Under the pieces are notes generated by a model. The model saw only the letters and a program-made list of their open reading frames with translations, was not told the DNA's origin and did no database searches. From Priapulus caudatus (Eukaryota; Priapulida; Priapulimorpha; Priapulimorphida; Priapulidae): 24,579 nt of DNA. Below, piece after piece: positions 1 through 7,650 of the stretch. The DNA lies in contig NW_014578096.1 in NCBI RefSeq assembly GCF_000485595.1, forward strand, positions 12,771 through 37,349, read 5' to 3'. Position 1 is the stretch's first letter. Each line of letters opens with the position of its first letter. Made by a program: the position numbers and the translations under genes.

Positions 1-85
1 CCCCGTATCCACCCCTGTATCCGCCGTATCCCCCGTATCCGCCGTATCCTCCGTAGCCGCCAGCGGCAGCAGCTAGGCCGAGCAT
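1..85 (-). CDS. Gly-Tyr-rich secreted protein, exon 2 (partial, runs off the left edge)
   Basis: Read on the minus strand after an acceptor ending in ttatacag (bases 86-88 are the cag), the frame gives MLGLAAAA followed by GGYGGYGGYGGYGGYRGGYG and then leaves the window. Joined in phase 0 to exon 1, this completes a hydrophobic signal peptide (about 21 residues, Ala-rich end) followed directly by GGY repeats. Short secreted GGY-repeat proteins are known in cuticle, shell-matrix, adhesive and caenacin-type antimicrobial families. The repeat alone does not choose between them. An in-frame stop lies upstream of the ATG at 83-85, so either that ATG is the start or, more likely, this is the second coding exon. 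The 3' end lies outside the window. Confidence 0.7.
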   Translation of the reverse strand, partial: MLGLAAAAGGYGGYGGYGGYGGYRGGYG

Positions 86-309
86 CTGTATAACAAACAG
101 TGCATGCTTACGCGTTATGTATCACGTGGACGGCATTGGTTTTATTTACAATGTTCTCTGGTACGTGATCGCTTCTCTCTCATTTCTCACCAGTTGAATA
201 CAGAGAATGAACAATATAGTAAGTGCACGCCAAAACATTCCAGAATATTATATAATATTCTATGTAAAAATAGAAAGAACGTGAAATTTGTAGTAGATGT
301 TTAACTTAC

Positions 310-350
310 GGCCACGACAACAAAGGAGAACTGCAACGTAGGTCTTTCAT
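310..350 (-). CDS. Gly-Tyr-rich secreted protein, exon 1 (signal peptide), frame-disturbed copy
   Basis: The minus strand shows an ATG at 348-350 and a donor GTAAGT (complement of 304-309) after GCC. The exon is 41 nt, whereas the second copy at 6802-6840 is 39 nt and reads cleanly as MKTYVAVLLVVVA. The two extra bases here (AAAG for AAG, CCTTTG for CCTTG) break the frame and look like homopolymer errors. With the clean reading, exon 1 ends in phase 0 and joins exon 2 across a 224-nt intron (86-309). Confidence 0.65.
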
Positions 351-432
351 TTTGGCTGAGTTTTTTGTGGGTTGGGTCGTTCTGAAAAGTGAAAAATGTC
401 CATAGCATATATCGTAACATGATCAGGTTGTT

Positions 433-440
433 CCTTTATA
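433..440 (-). promoter_or_regulatory. Candidate TATA box of the Gly-Tyr-rich gene
   Basis: TATAAAGG on the minus strand, about 83 bases upstream of the ATG at 348-350. This would put transcription start about 50 bases before the ATG. The matching position in the second copy (near 6910-6925) reads GCCGCAAAG, so the TATA is absent there. Confidence 0.4.
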
Positions 441-756
441 GCTCTAAAATTTAAAAAGCGACTGCAACGACAAAAGTGACGACATATGCTGAACAGTCGT
501 GTAGTCAGTCAATTAATATCATGCAAGCATTCTACACGATACTAGCAATAGAACGACGTGCTGAGCGCAAGCTCACACTCTGGTATTTACATTAGATACT
601 ACTACAGCTACTGCTACTACTACTACACGATGTGACTAACTATTCTTACCCGAGGCTGAGGCTGCAGATCCTAGAAGATGAGTGATCCATGCATCCGACT
701 CTCTCTCTCTTTTAAAGCGCTCGCAACTTCCATGACCCAATTTCTTATTCCGCGCT

Positions 757-866
757 TTCAACCGCGCCGTGTCTCTCTCTCTCTCTCTCTCCTCTTCTCT
801 CTCTCGTCTCTCTCTGCTCTCTATCTCGCGCTCTCGCTCTCGTCTCGTCTCTCTCTCTTCTCCTCT
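757..866 (+). repeat. (CT)n microsatellite
   Basis: Imperfect CT/TCTC run with a few G and TA interruptions. It yields artefactual Ser/Leu and Arg/Glu reading frames on the two strands. The second copy of this block has only a short tgtctctctatg at the same place, so the repeat is length-variable. Confidence 0.9.
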
Positions 867-1090
867 GCTATACCACATATCAACACTGATTATCAAGTTG
901 GCGCACGTGGGCGGATGGATGCGTCAGTGCAGCGAAAATAGTATAGAGGGAACAATAATCCCATTCTTATAAAAGAAAATTAACAAACAAACACGTGTTT
1001 GCTTCTGTCACTAAAAACTAGACTCAATTTCGGTGAGTAATACTTTCGCTATAGCAGCCCTTCGTAGGGCCTAATCTTGACCTAATTTAT

Positions 1091-1597
1091 CATTCTATCA
1101 ATTAGTAGGTATCGTGCCTTGGTCAGAGCGCCATCACACAGACGGGCAACTAACTTTCGCATTTCTATATACATAAGTATATAATATATGTGTCTGTGTA
1201 CATTTCACATTATATATAATATAATATAATATATATTTGTGTATATATATATATATGTATATATATATAGGTATAGAGACATATGCGTGAGAGTGACATG
1301 TATTATATACATATGTATAGACATGCGAAAGTTAATATCCCGTCTATGTAATAGCGCTGTGTGACAATCCAGTTTATCTCCTATTCTATAGGCTCAACTT
1401 AAGCCGATTCCTTTCCACAGCTAGCATCCTAACACCTAATTTTATTGCACACGCCCTCTTTTTCTAGGTACGGAGTCTATTAGACTCTCTCGATCAAAGG
1501 GCATTTTATGGCGTGTGTGCGCGCGTGTGTGTATGTGCACGTGTGCGTGTGTGTGTTTGTATGTACATTAGTATATATTTTCCCATTTCCTTTCAAG
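1091..1597. repeat. Gene-free stretch: TA-rich microsatellites and a TG/CG run
   Basis: No coding signal is visible. The stretch holds TATA/ATAATA runs (about 1160-1275) and a purine-pyrimidine alternating GT/GC run (about 1513-1560) with possible Z-DNA character. The reading frames through the GT run are repeat artefacts. Confidence 0.7.
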
Positions 1598-1751
1598 GCC
1601 GCAAGGGAAGGAGGAGGAACCCTGTTGAGCTGGAACTCGCAAGGAAGACGTCGGGTAGGAAGGCCTAAAGTAACCTGGAGGCGAGAATCGGAGGCGGAAC
1701 TCAAGAAGAAGGGCTACACCTGGAGGGGAATGGTGCGGATGGCGACCATCG
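1598..1751 (+). mobile_element. Non-LTR retrotransposon ORF2 C-terminal tail (fragment)
   Basis: From about 1628 the frame reads LSWNSQGRRRVGRPKVTWRR, followed by a segment with AELKKKGYTWRGMVRMA. This matches the tail found after the reverse transcriptase domain of RTE/L2-like elements (often mis-annotated as craniofacial development protein 2-like): W-x-P-x-G-K-R-R-x-G-R-P-K-x-T-W-R-R, then a GxTWGE..RLAxDR-type segment. Only the last part is present and no reverse transcriptase or endonuclease domain lies nearby. After MVRMA the family's DRxxWR end is lost into a G-rich tract, so this is a dead fragment. The clade assignment is from memory of the family motif. Confidence 0.65.
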
Positions 1752-1871
1752 AGGGGGTACAGGGGGCGGGGGTACGGGAGAAGGGGGGACGGGAGACGGG
1801 AGAGGAGGGGCGGGAGACGGGAGAAAAGGGGGCAGGGAGCGGGATGGGAAGGAAGCGGGAGTAGGGAGGCC
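1752..1871 (+). repeat. G-rich, G-quadruplex-capable tract
   Basis: More than ten runs of three to six Gs with short ACGGGAGA spacers. The tract directly follows the retrotransposon tail and ends at the contig join at 1872. Runs of GGG with 1-7 base loops fit the usual quadruplex pattern on the plus strand. It may be why the contig stops here. Confidence 0.6.
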
Positions 1872-1872
1872 N
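1872..1872. other. Contig join (single N)
   Basis: A single N separates a G-rich tract from a minisatellite in the orientation opposite to the array at the right end of the window. It is best read as a scaffold gap of unknown size. Confidence 0.7.
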
Positions 1873-2360
1873 CACAGGCAATACCACAGAGGATTGCAAT
1901 TGCGTCAGCATAACCACATTCGAGGATGGAGCTAACGCACAGCAATACCACAGCGATTGCAATATCGTTCCAACAATACGCGCATAGGAGGATTGCACTA
2001 ACGCACAGACAATACGGCAAGCGGATTGCAATATCGTCCACAATACGCGCATAGAGGATTGCACTAACGCACAGCCCGTAGCCGCATCGCAGGATTGCAC
2101 TAACGCACAGCAGTATCAGCATAGAGTTGCACTAACACACAGCAGTACCGCATAGAGATTGGCAATACGGTCGCCAATACCACATAGAGAATGCACTAAG
2201 CACAGCTGTACCGCAATAGAAGGATTGGCAATGCGTCGGCAGCAGTAATCCATAGAGGATGCAAATAGGCGTCCAGCAATACACATAGAAAGATTGCAAT
2301 GCCGCCCAGCAATTACACATCGAGGATGCCCACTAACGCCGCATAGAGGAATGGAATATA
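1873..2360 (-). repeat. 33-bp minisatellite, degenerate inverted array
   Basis: About 14-15 units of the same repeat as at 23846-24579, seen here as its complement (core ggattgcactaacgcacag). Units carry many one-base indels and unit lengths vary, so the reading frames break often. It opens contig B immediately after the N. Confidence 0.85.
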
Positions 2361-2484
2361 GTAGCAGCAAGTTTAGATCAGTGAACAGTTTTAAAACACG
2401 CGCTGCGCGTCATTTAATATGGATGATGTCATACCTTGGATGGATCATAAATTACGCTTGTGATGCATATTATACCATGTAAAC

Positions 2485-2979
2485 CAGGGCCGACTAAGCG
2501 TGTGGGGGCCCGAGCACGCAATTGTGGGGGCGTCTATAGTCTGTATTTTTCGCTGTGCAGCTTTCATGCTTGCAAATTCAGAGAGTATTTCATCGTGTTT
2601 CAACAACTTTAAAAGTCACTTTCGATAAGGCGAGAATACTGAGGTTTTACAGGTCTCTGTTGGCTCAATCGTGTTTCTCATGTGATTTTAATCACTTTGA
2701 GTTTTAAAAATGAGCTTTCACCGCTACAATTCGAGACCATCAATGAAAGAGAATTCTCAGAGCAATTGCGGTCTAGGGAAAGTTGTCCTTCAGCTGAACA
2801 GCAAAATCAGTCAGAGGAACAGGCCATGGGAAACGCATCACTTCAACGTTACATGCTAAGAATTTTGTGATGCACAATTACGACAGTTTTGTAATTATTG
2901 GATACTTAAATGGTGGGGCACCCAAAATGTGGGGGGGGCGGCACGTGCGTCTGTGCCCCGCCCTTAAATCGCTAAGTGC
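2485..2979. mobile_element. hAT-like non-autonomous insertion
   Basis: Present in the left arm of the inverted repeat and absent at the matching point of the right arm (near 23707-23712), so it is a defined insertion. It starts CAGGGCCGACTAAGCG with GGGGGCCC just inside, and ends with GTGCCCCGCCCTTAAATCGC then TAAGTGC. Similar ends (CAGGG-start, GGGCCCC/GTGCCCC sub-terminal, TTAGCG) are typical of hAT elements. Flanks atgtaaac and attgtaac resemble an 8-bp target duplication blurred by indels. No transposase domain is recognisable in the small reading frame at 2682-2870. Confidence 0.55.
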
Positions 2980-3776
2980 ATTGTAACATAGGGAATATGT
3001 ATTTGTACCGCGATAATATTTTTATTAGTTTCATACGCAATCACAATGAAATGCAATGATTTAAACTCTCTTGGCACATAAGTAGAATATAATCTATAGT
3101 ATAAGAAGACTAGCCCTTAGGCTCAGGGAAAACAAAAAATATATATATGTTTAGGATTTATTACAGTTTACGAAAAGATTTTCGACAACGGTATCACAAT
3201 TATTATGTGTTTAATTACGCTAATCTGTATACATAGGTGGTTTTGTGCATACTGAATCCATTCTCTGTAGTATATAAGTATCTTTCCAATAGTGTTTGCA
3301 CGCCCGAAATGTATCTCAGATTGATCGCAGTCATATCAAACAATCAGATCATGAACGTGATTAATTAAAAAGCAGTTACAAACACAAATAGTAAATACAA
3401 TAATTGTTTAAAGTATATTTACTATAAACACAAGAATGGGTTTACCTGCAGCCAAGATTCCATAGTTGCACTTGACATTGATAAGAGAAATGATTGGCTG
3501 ACTACTTACCGATACTTCAAAGATTATGATACGTTAAGATTATGAGGATTCGTATTGGACTGCTAACTGGAATAAGTAAATCAAGTAGTAATCAAATCTG
3601 CCTTGTCGCTGAATTCGTCTGTTGTTACAACTTTCAAATTATTTACTTGAAATCATCACACAAGGCGTGAAATAATGAAGGATTAAGCATTGCACCATTA
3701 ATGATGTCATATTATAAATCTATTCAAATTACACAAGTTAAAAAATCTCACCCATACACGCCTAACGTATATTTAA

Positions 3777-5060
3777 AGGGATTGTTTTACTTTAGGTTCT
3801 AGGGTTATGTTTCAGTTAATTTAGGTACAATCTTACGCTCTACCATAGAAGTTTCACTCGGTTCATTCACCATTAGAAATATATTAGAATAACTGTTTTA
3901 AAACTAACCGACTACAGTTGATACACACCGTGGCACTCAAAGCTCAGATCTGCTATAGTTGCGCAGAACCACTTTTCAGCCAAGGGCTATCGTAGACGAG
4001 GTGTTTCTTGATCCATTTATTCATCTCTTAAAGGCAACAAGATTGTGATACGTAAAGATATCTTATCAAACGACATATAGTTTCCAGTTATAATATGGTA
4101 AATTTGCCTCCTAACGAAATGAAATCGTGTCTCGGTTAATACTAGCATTTAGGTATATATATCATTGCACGTTTTGTGTATTAGCTCTCGGTCTGTAACG
4201 TCAAATAAGTCCATACGCAACTTTTCGCGGGCGTGCAGCACGGTCGCGGTGTCATTGGCGCCGTTCAAATTTCTGTAGTGTTGATGTGTAATTATTTATC
4301 AAATACTTAAATAGGTACTCTGGTACAAATCACGTGTGGTATAGACGATTTGTTTATATCACCGCAAGTACAGTTGTACTGCAGAAATCCTAGTCTACTT
4401 CCTCCTTAATTATTATATTAACGTACTAATAGAGTAGAAGTGATCGTACGTTCACCGGTGGCCCATGACAACGAGCCTCGCTGTTCTATCACAATCATAT
4501 GCTCTGGTAACATTAACTAGCGTGTCGTGTTGTACCTTCTCGCTTGTACCATCATTCCCCTCGAGAGTTCCATTGATCTGCGAAGTTTTTTATACGATTT
4601 CAAAGGGGAACGTGAAAAGCAACAAAAAAAATCAAAAATAATTAACAAATCAAAAAATTTAATAAGAAAAAAATTTAATTTTTTTACAACTTCTTAATAT
4701 TGTAAGATTCGCATCTTGCTACCCTCTCCCCCAGTGCTTTACCCGCGGTCCTGCAGTCCGACACACCCTTCGGTGTCTTTACTTGACCGCACAACATTTT
4801 TCACCGCAGTAACCCTTCATGGCCAGCGCCGTTGCGCCTTGTGTAGCACCATCCGCTGCGTGCCGTTTTGTCTTTGCCTACACGTGACGTCACTACTTCG
4901 GTACTGCTATGATAATTACATATATATCCTATCTAATATCATTGTGCTTTGGATGACGACTAATGGATTGAATTTAGTAAATAATTCTTAAACCTGTCAA
5001 TCACAAATCGTCAGTGAGCATTCAACCATTACGTTCATCTGGGCATGATATGACTTTCGC
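3777..5060. other. Gene-free AT-rich stretch
   Basis: No exon, domain or structured repeat was recognised on either strand. An A-rich run lies at about 4619-4690. A 91-codon frame at 4716-4991 has no recognisable motif and is not called. Confidence 0.5.
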
Positions 5061-5064
5061 GTTG

Positions 5065-5235
5065 CATCGCGCTGCTGTGCGTTAGTGCAATCCTCTATGT
5101 GGTACTGCTGTGCGTTAGTGCAATCCTCTATGTGGTACTGCTGGACGGTATTGCAATCCTCTATGCGGTGCTGCTGGATGATATTGCCAACCTCAATGTG
5201 GTATTGCTGGATGGCATTGCAATACTCATTGCGCT
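5065..5235 (+). repeat. 33-bp minisatellite, short array (about 5 units)
   Basis: Units are of both types seen in the right-end array: gtgcgttagtgcaatcctct and ggacggtattgcaatcctct starts. They are in plus orientation, inside contig B and a few hundred bases upstream of block B. The last two units are decayed. Confidence 0.85.
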
Positions 5236-5267
5236 ACCACACCTGCTTTCCTCCAGCTGCCGTCGAC

Positions 5268-5345
5268 GCATCGACAGAATTGAGTTTTGTGTTTACAAAA
5301 TTGAGTTTTGCGGAACCGGTTCGACAGAATTGAGCCCTGTCCTGC
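5268..5345 (+). repeat. Short direct repeats around ttgagttttg
   Basis: Three spaced copies of an (a/c)a(g/a)aattgag core, two of them preceded by tcgac, within about 70 bases. Function unknown. Confidence 0.4.
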
Positions 5346-5474
5346 ATGGCGCCCCGTACCACGATTCCATGCGAAAGTCTTTCCAGTTACAATGACACAA
5401 TTCCTCATATATCTATCTATCTTTCTATAAAATTATATACGTCTATACATATTCCATCTTTCCATCCAGCGGGA

Positions 5475-5640
5475 TATATATATATATATATATATATCGT
5501 GACAGCACAGCCGAGATCAGGCAAGCACTTTCTCGCTTGCGGTTATCTAGGCAGCAGTCTTCGTGATTGCGTGTGTGCGTGCGTGTGTGCGTGTGTTCGT
5601 GCGTGCGCCGCTCACACCCGCGCGCGTGTGCGTTTGTAAT
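5475..5640 (+). repeat. (TA)n, GTGC/GTGT-rich and CGCG runs
   Basis: A perfect (TA) run near 5475-5497, then a GTGTGCGT-type alternating run at about 5567-5635. The second copy (10680-10830) has the GT/GC run but almost no (TA) run. Confidence 0.8.
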
Positions 5641-6485
5641 GAGTAAAGTTCGTAAGTTATATTTTGTGATGAATATGCATTCAATATGGTCAGGGGCCGG
5701 GTATCTCAGCATAGATTTATGTAATAAATTATTATCAGTAGACCTGCGTTTATAATTAGGAGAGCGCCCAAGCCTGTAGTGCGCAAAACTTCATTCCTAC
5801 TTCATTCCCTCCCGTCCTTCTACCGCCCCTCAGCTATCTCCCCTGCCGCTTTTCTTCAATCTCCCACCCCTCTATCTGTCAGCAACCTATATTATGCAGT
5901 TTTCTTCAGTCCGTACTGCACGCCTGAAAACGGTGCTCGCACATGCGCAATATCTCCCGAGAAGAATACTATTTTGCTCAAATGATGCATTTAAAATGGA
6001 GAATAGGTATTCTAGCATAGATTTATATAACAACATTCCATCAGTAAACCTCTCTTAAGAAATAAGAAGAAGACCTTGCATGTAAGCTGCCCGTTCCATA
6101 TATCTGTCAGTATACAATCTGGCTACGTTAGTGTGTTAGCGCATGCGCAATATCTCACTGGACGAGTTATATTTTGTGACGAATATGCATTTAATATGGT
6201 CAGGGGGTATCTCAGCATAGGTTTATGTAATAAATTGTTAAAGGTAGACCTGTGTTTATAATTAGGAGAGCGCTCTAGCATGTAGGGTGCAAAACTTCTA
6301 CTTCATCCCCCGTCATTCCCCTTGCCTCTCTTGTCCCTCGTTCAGCCTCCTTCTTTTTCTAAAGCCCCTCAGCTATCTCCCCTGCCGCCTTTCCTCAGTC
6401 TCCCATCCCTCCCTCTCTTTCTCCCTCTCAGGAATCTATATATTATGCAGTTTTCTTAATAAGTATGTACTACACGCCTGAAACG
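5640..6485 (+). repeat. Tandemly repeated unit of about 510-540 bp (two partial copies)
   Basis: Landmarks recur in order: gttatattttgtga, atatggtcagggg, tctcagcatag, ttataattaggagagcgc (near 5752 and 6258), pyrimidine-rich cctcagctatctcccctgcc, and attatgcagttttctt. The second copy of the block (10840-11700) repeats the same layout with about 540-bp spacing. The motif (g)catgcgcaatatctc recurs between units. Confidence 0.75.
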
Positions 6486-6494
6486 GCCGTGGTG

Positions 6495-6538
6495 CACTGA
6501 TCTCTATAATATAATCGATTATATTATAGAGATCAGTG
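6495..6538. repeat. 44-bp perfect palindrome inserted with an 8-bp target duplication
   Basis: The left half reads cactgatctctataatataa then tc, and the right half is its exact complement. It is flanked by CCGTGGTG on both sides (6487-6494 and 6539-6546). The matching place in block B copy 2 (near 11707-11714) has a single ccgtggtg, an intact empty site. Confidence 0.85.
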
Positions 6539-6561
6539 CCGTGGTGGGGCGGTGTGGCGTA

Positions 6562-6591
6562 CCACAGACTAACGGATCCGTTAGTCTGTGG
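6562..6591. repeat. 30-bp perfect palindrome (expanded relative to the other copy)
   Basis: ccacagactaacgga plus its exact complement, centred on GGATCC. The other copy (about 11730-11741) reads ccatagtctgtgg, which already has the right arm tagtctgtgg. The extra 17 bases here therefore supply an inverted copy of a sequence already present. Confidence 0.85.
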
Positions 6592-6610
6592 GCGCAAGTG
6601 TGGGCGTACC

Positions 6611-6656
6611 TACCATAGAAATCGCAGCCCAATAACCGGCTGCGATTTCTATGGTA
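6611..6656. repeat. Hairpin insertion, 19-bp stem and 8-base loop
   Basis: taccatagaaatcgcagcc at 6611-6629 pairs perfectly with 6638-6656 around the loop caataacc. The other copy (about 11755-11768) reads straight through gcgtacgtactgcc. A gtac lies at each side, possibly a 4-bp duplication, but gtacgtac is already present in the empty site. Confidence 0.8.
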
Positions 6657-6767
6657 CGTACTGCCCAGCAATAACTATAGAGCATCCGATCTTGCAACGA
6701 GGCGGTAGCGCGAACCGGCGGAAATCACAAGACACAACCTTAGATTCTGTGCAAGTTCTATAATCAG

Positions 6768-6768
6768 N
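6768..6768. other. Contig join (single N)
   Basis: It joins the truncated 5' flank of the acyltransferase gene to a truncated intron of the Gly-Tyr-rich gene. Both sides recur elsewhere in the window in longer form. Confidence 0.7.
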
Positions 6769-6801
6769 GAACGTGAAATTTGTAGTAGATGTTTAACTTA
6801 C

Positions 6802-6840
6802 GGCCACGACAACAAGGAGAACTGCAACGTAGGTCTTCAT
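6802..6840 (-). CDS. Gly-Tyr-rich secreted protein, exon 1 (second, clean copy)
   Basis: Thirteen codons on the minus strand encode MKTYVAVLLVVVA, a lysine-led hydrophobic signal-peptide core, followed by donor GTAAGT (complement of 6796-6801). Flanking sequence from 6769 to about 7650 matches 277 to about 1090, so this is a second copy of the same locus. The copy is cut off inside intron 1 by the N at 6768, so its exon 2 and GGY repeats are missing. Whether it is an allele or a paralogue cannot be told from one window. Confidence 0.65.
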
Positions 6841-7079
6841 TTTGGTTTTTTTGTGGGTTGGGTCGTTCTGAAAAGTGAAAAATGTCCATAACATATATCG
6901 TAACATCAGGTTGCTGCTTTGCGGCTCTAAAATTTAAAAAGCTACTGCAACGACAAAAGTGAAGACATGTTCAGAACAGTCGTGTAGTCACTCAACTAAT
7001 ATCATGCAAGCATTCTACACGATACTAGTAATAGAACGACGTGCTGAGCGCAAGCTCACACTCTGGTATTTACATTAGA

Positions 7080-7195
7080 TCAAGAGTGGATAATAGAGAT
7101 AGATCTCTATGGTGATCTCTATGGTGATCTCTATAGATCTCTATGAGATAGATCTCATATGGATAATAGAGATAGTCTCTATTATCCACTCTTGA
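7080..7195. mobile_element. 116-bp nested palindromic insertion with TTAGA target duplication
   Basis: Terminal inverted repeats tcaagagtggataatagaga (7080-7099) and its exact complement (7176-7195) enclose smaller palindromes built from gatctctat and gagata units. TTAGA flanks both ends (7075-7079, 7196-7200). Block A copy 1 has a single ttaga at 592-596 followed by the same tactactac, an intact empty site. There is no coding capacity, and it resembles a miniature foldback element. Confidence 0.8.
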
Positions 7196-7650
7196 TTAGA
7201 TACTACTACAGCTACTGCTACTACTACTACACGATGTGACAAACTATTCTTACCTGTGGCTGAAGCTGCAGATGCTAGAAGATGAGTGATCCATGCATCC
7301 GACTCTCTCCCTTTTAAATCGCTCGCAACTTCCATGACCCAATTTCTTATTCCGCGATCTTAACAATTGCCGGGTGTCTCTCTATGTGTATCCTGATCTC
7401 AATCCTTCTGTGATTATCAGGTGCATTCTGGTTGTTCACGTAAAGACGAGTGGGCGGACGGATGCGTGCAGCGAAAATAGTTTAGCGAGAACAATAATCC
7501 CATTCTTATGAAGACAAATTCACTTACAAACAAGTGTTGCTTCTGTCACTATTGAAAATCATATACGTAAGTCATATAAATTCGACTCATTTCGGTGAGT
7601 ATACTTTCGCTCATAGCAGCTTTGCGTATTCTTTGCTGACCTAATTTTTC

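Larger units (their letters stand above)
277..1090. repeat. Block A, copy 1 (duplicated 5' region of the Gly-Tyr-rich gene)
   Basis: Direct repeat of about 6769-7650. Shared landmarks are the exon 1/donor region, the stretch around gtgctgagcgcaagctcaca, and the tctgtcact stretch near the right end. Differences are many 1-base indels, a (CT)n expansion at 757-866 only in this copy, and a 116-bp palindromic insertion only in the other copy. Confidence 0.85.
1873..3776 (-). repeat. Left arm of a large inverted repeat
   Basis: This segment is the reverse complement of about 22924-24579. Landmarks include the ttttaaaacacgcgctgcgc stretch at 2390 against gcgcgtgttttaaaa near 23790, and the caaggcgtga stretch near 3661 against its complement near 23030. 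The arms diverge in small indels, and this arm carries an extra insertion of about 500 bp at 2485-2979. Similarity ends near cgtatattta at about 3776. Confidence 0.85.
5358..6767. repeat. Block B, copy 1 (5' flank of the acyltransferase gene)
   Basis: Direct repeat of 10564-11886. Both copies run from accacgattccatgcgaaag to aagttctataatcag, which lies about 40 bases before the acyltransferase start codon in the second copy. This copy has a longer (TA)n, three palindromic insertions near its right end, and stops at the N at 6768 without reaching exon 1. Confidence 0.9.
6769..7650. repeat. Block A, copy 2
   Basis: Second copy of the block at 277-1090 in the same orientation. It starts exactly at the contig join at 6768 and carries an extra 116-bp palindromic insertion at 7080-7195. 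Confidence 0.85.

Noticed and set aside
636-972. Overlapping reading frames rich in Ser/Leu or Arg/Glu on both strands
   Set aside because: Produced by the (CT)n microsatellite. The tract is nearly absent in the second copy of the block and there is no start context or motif.
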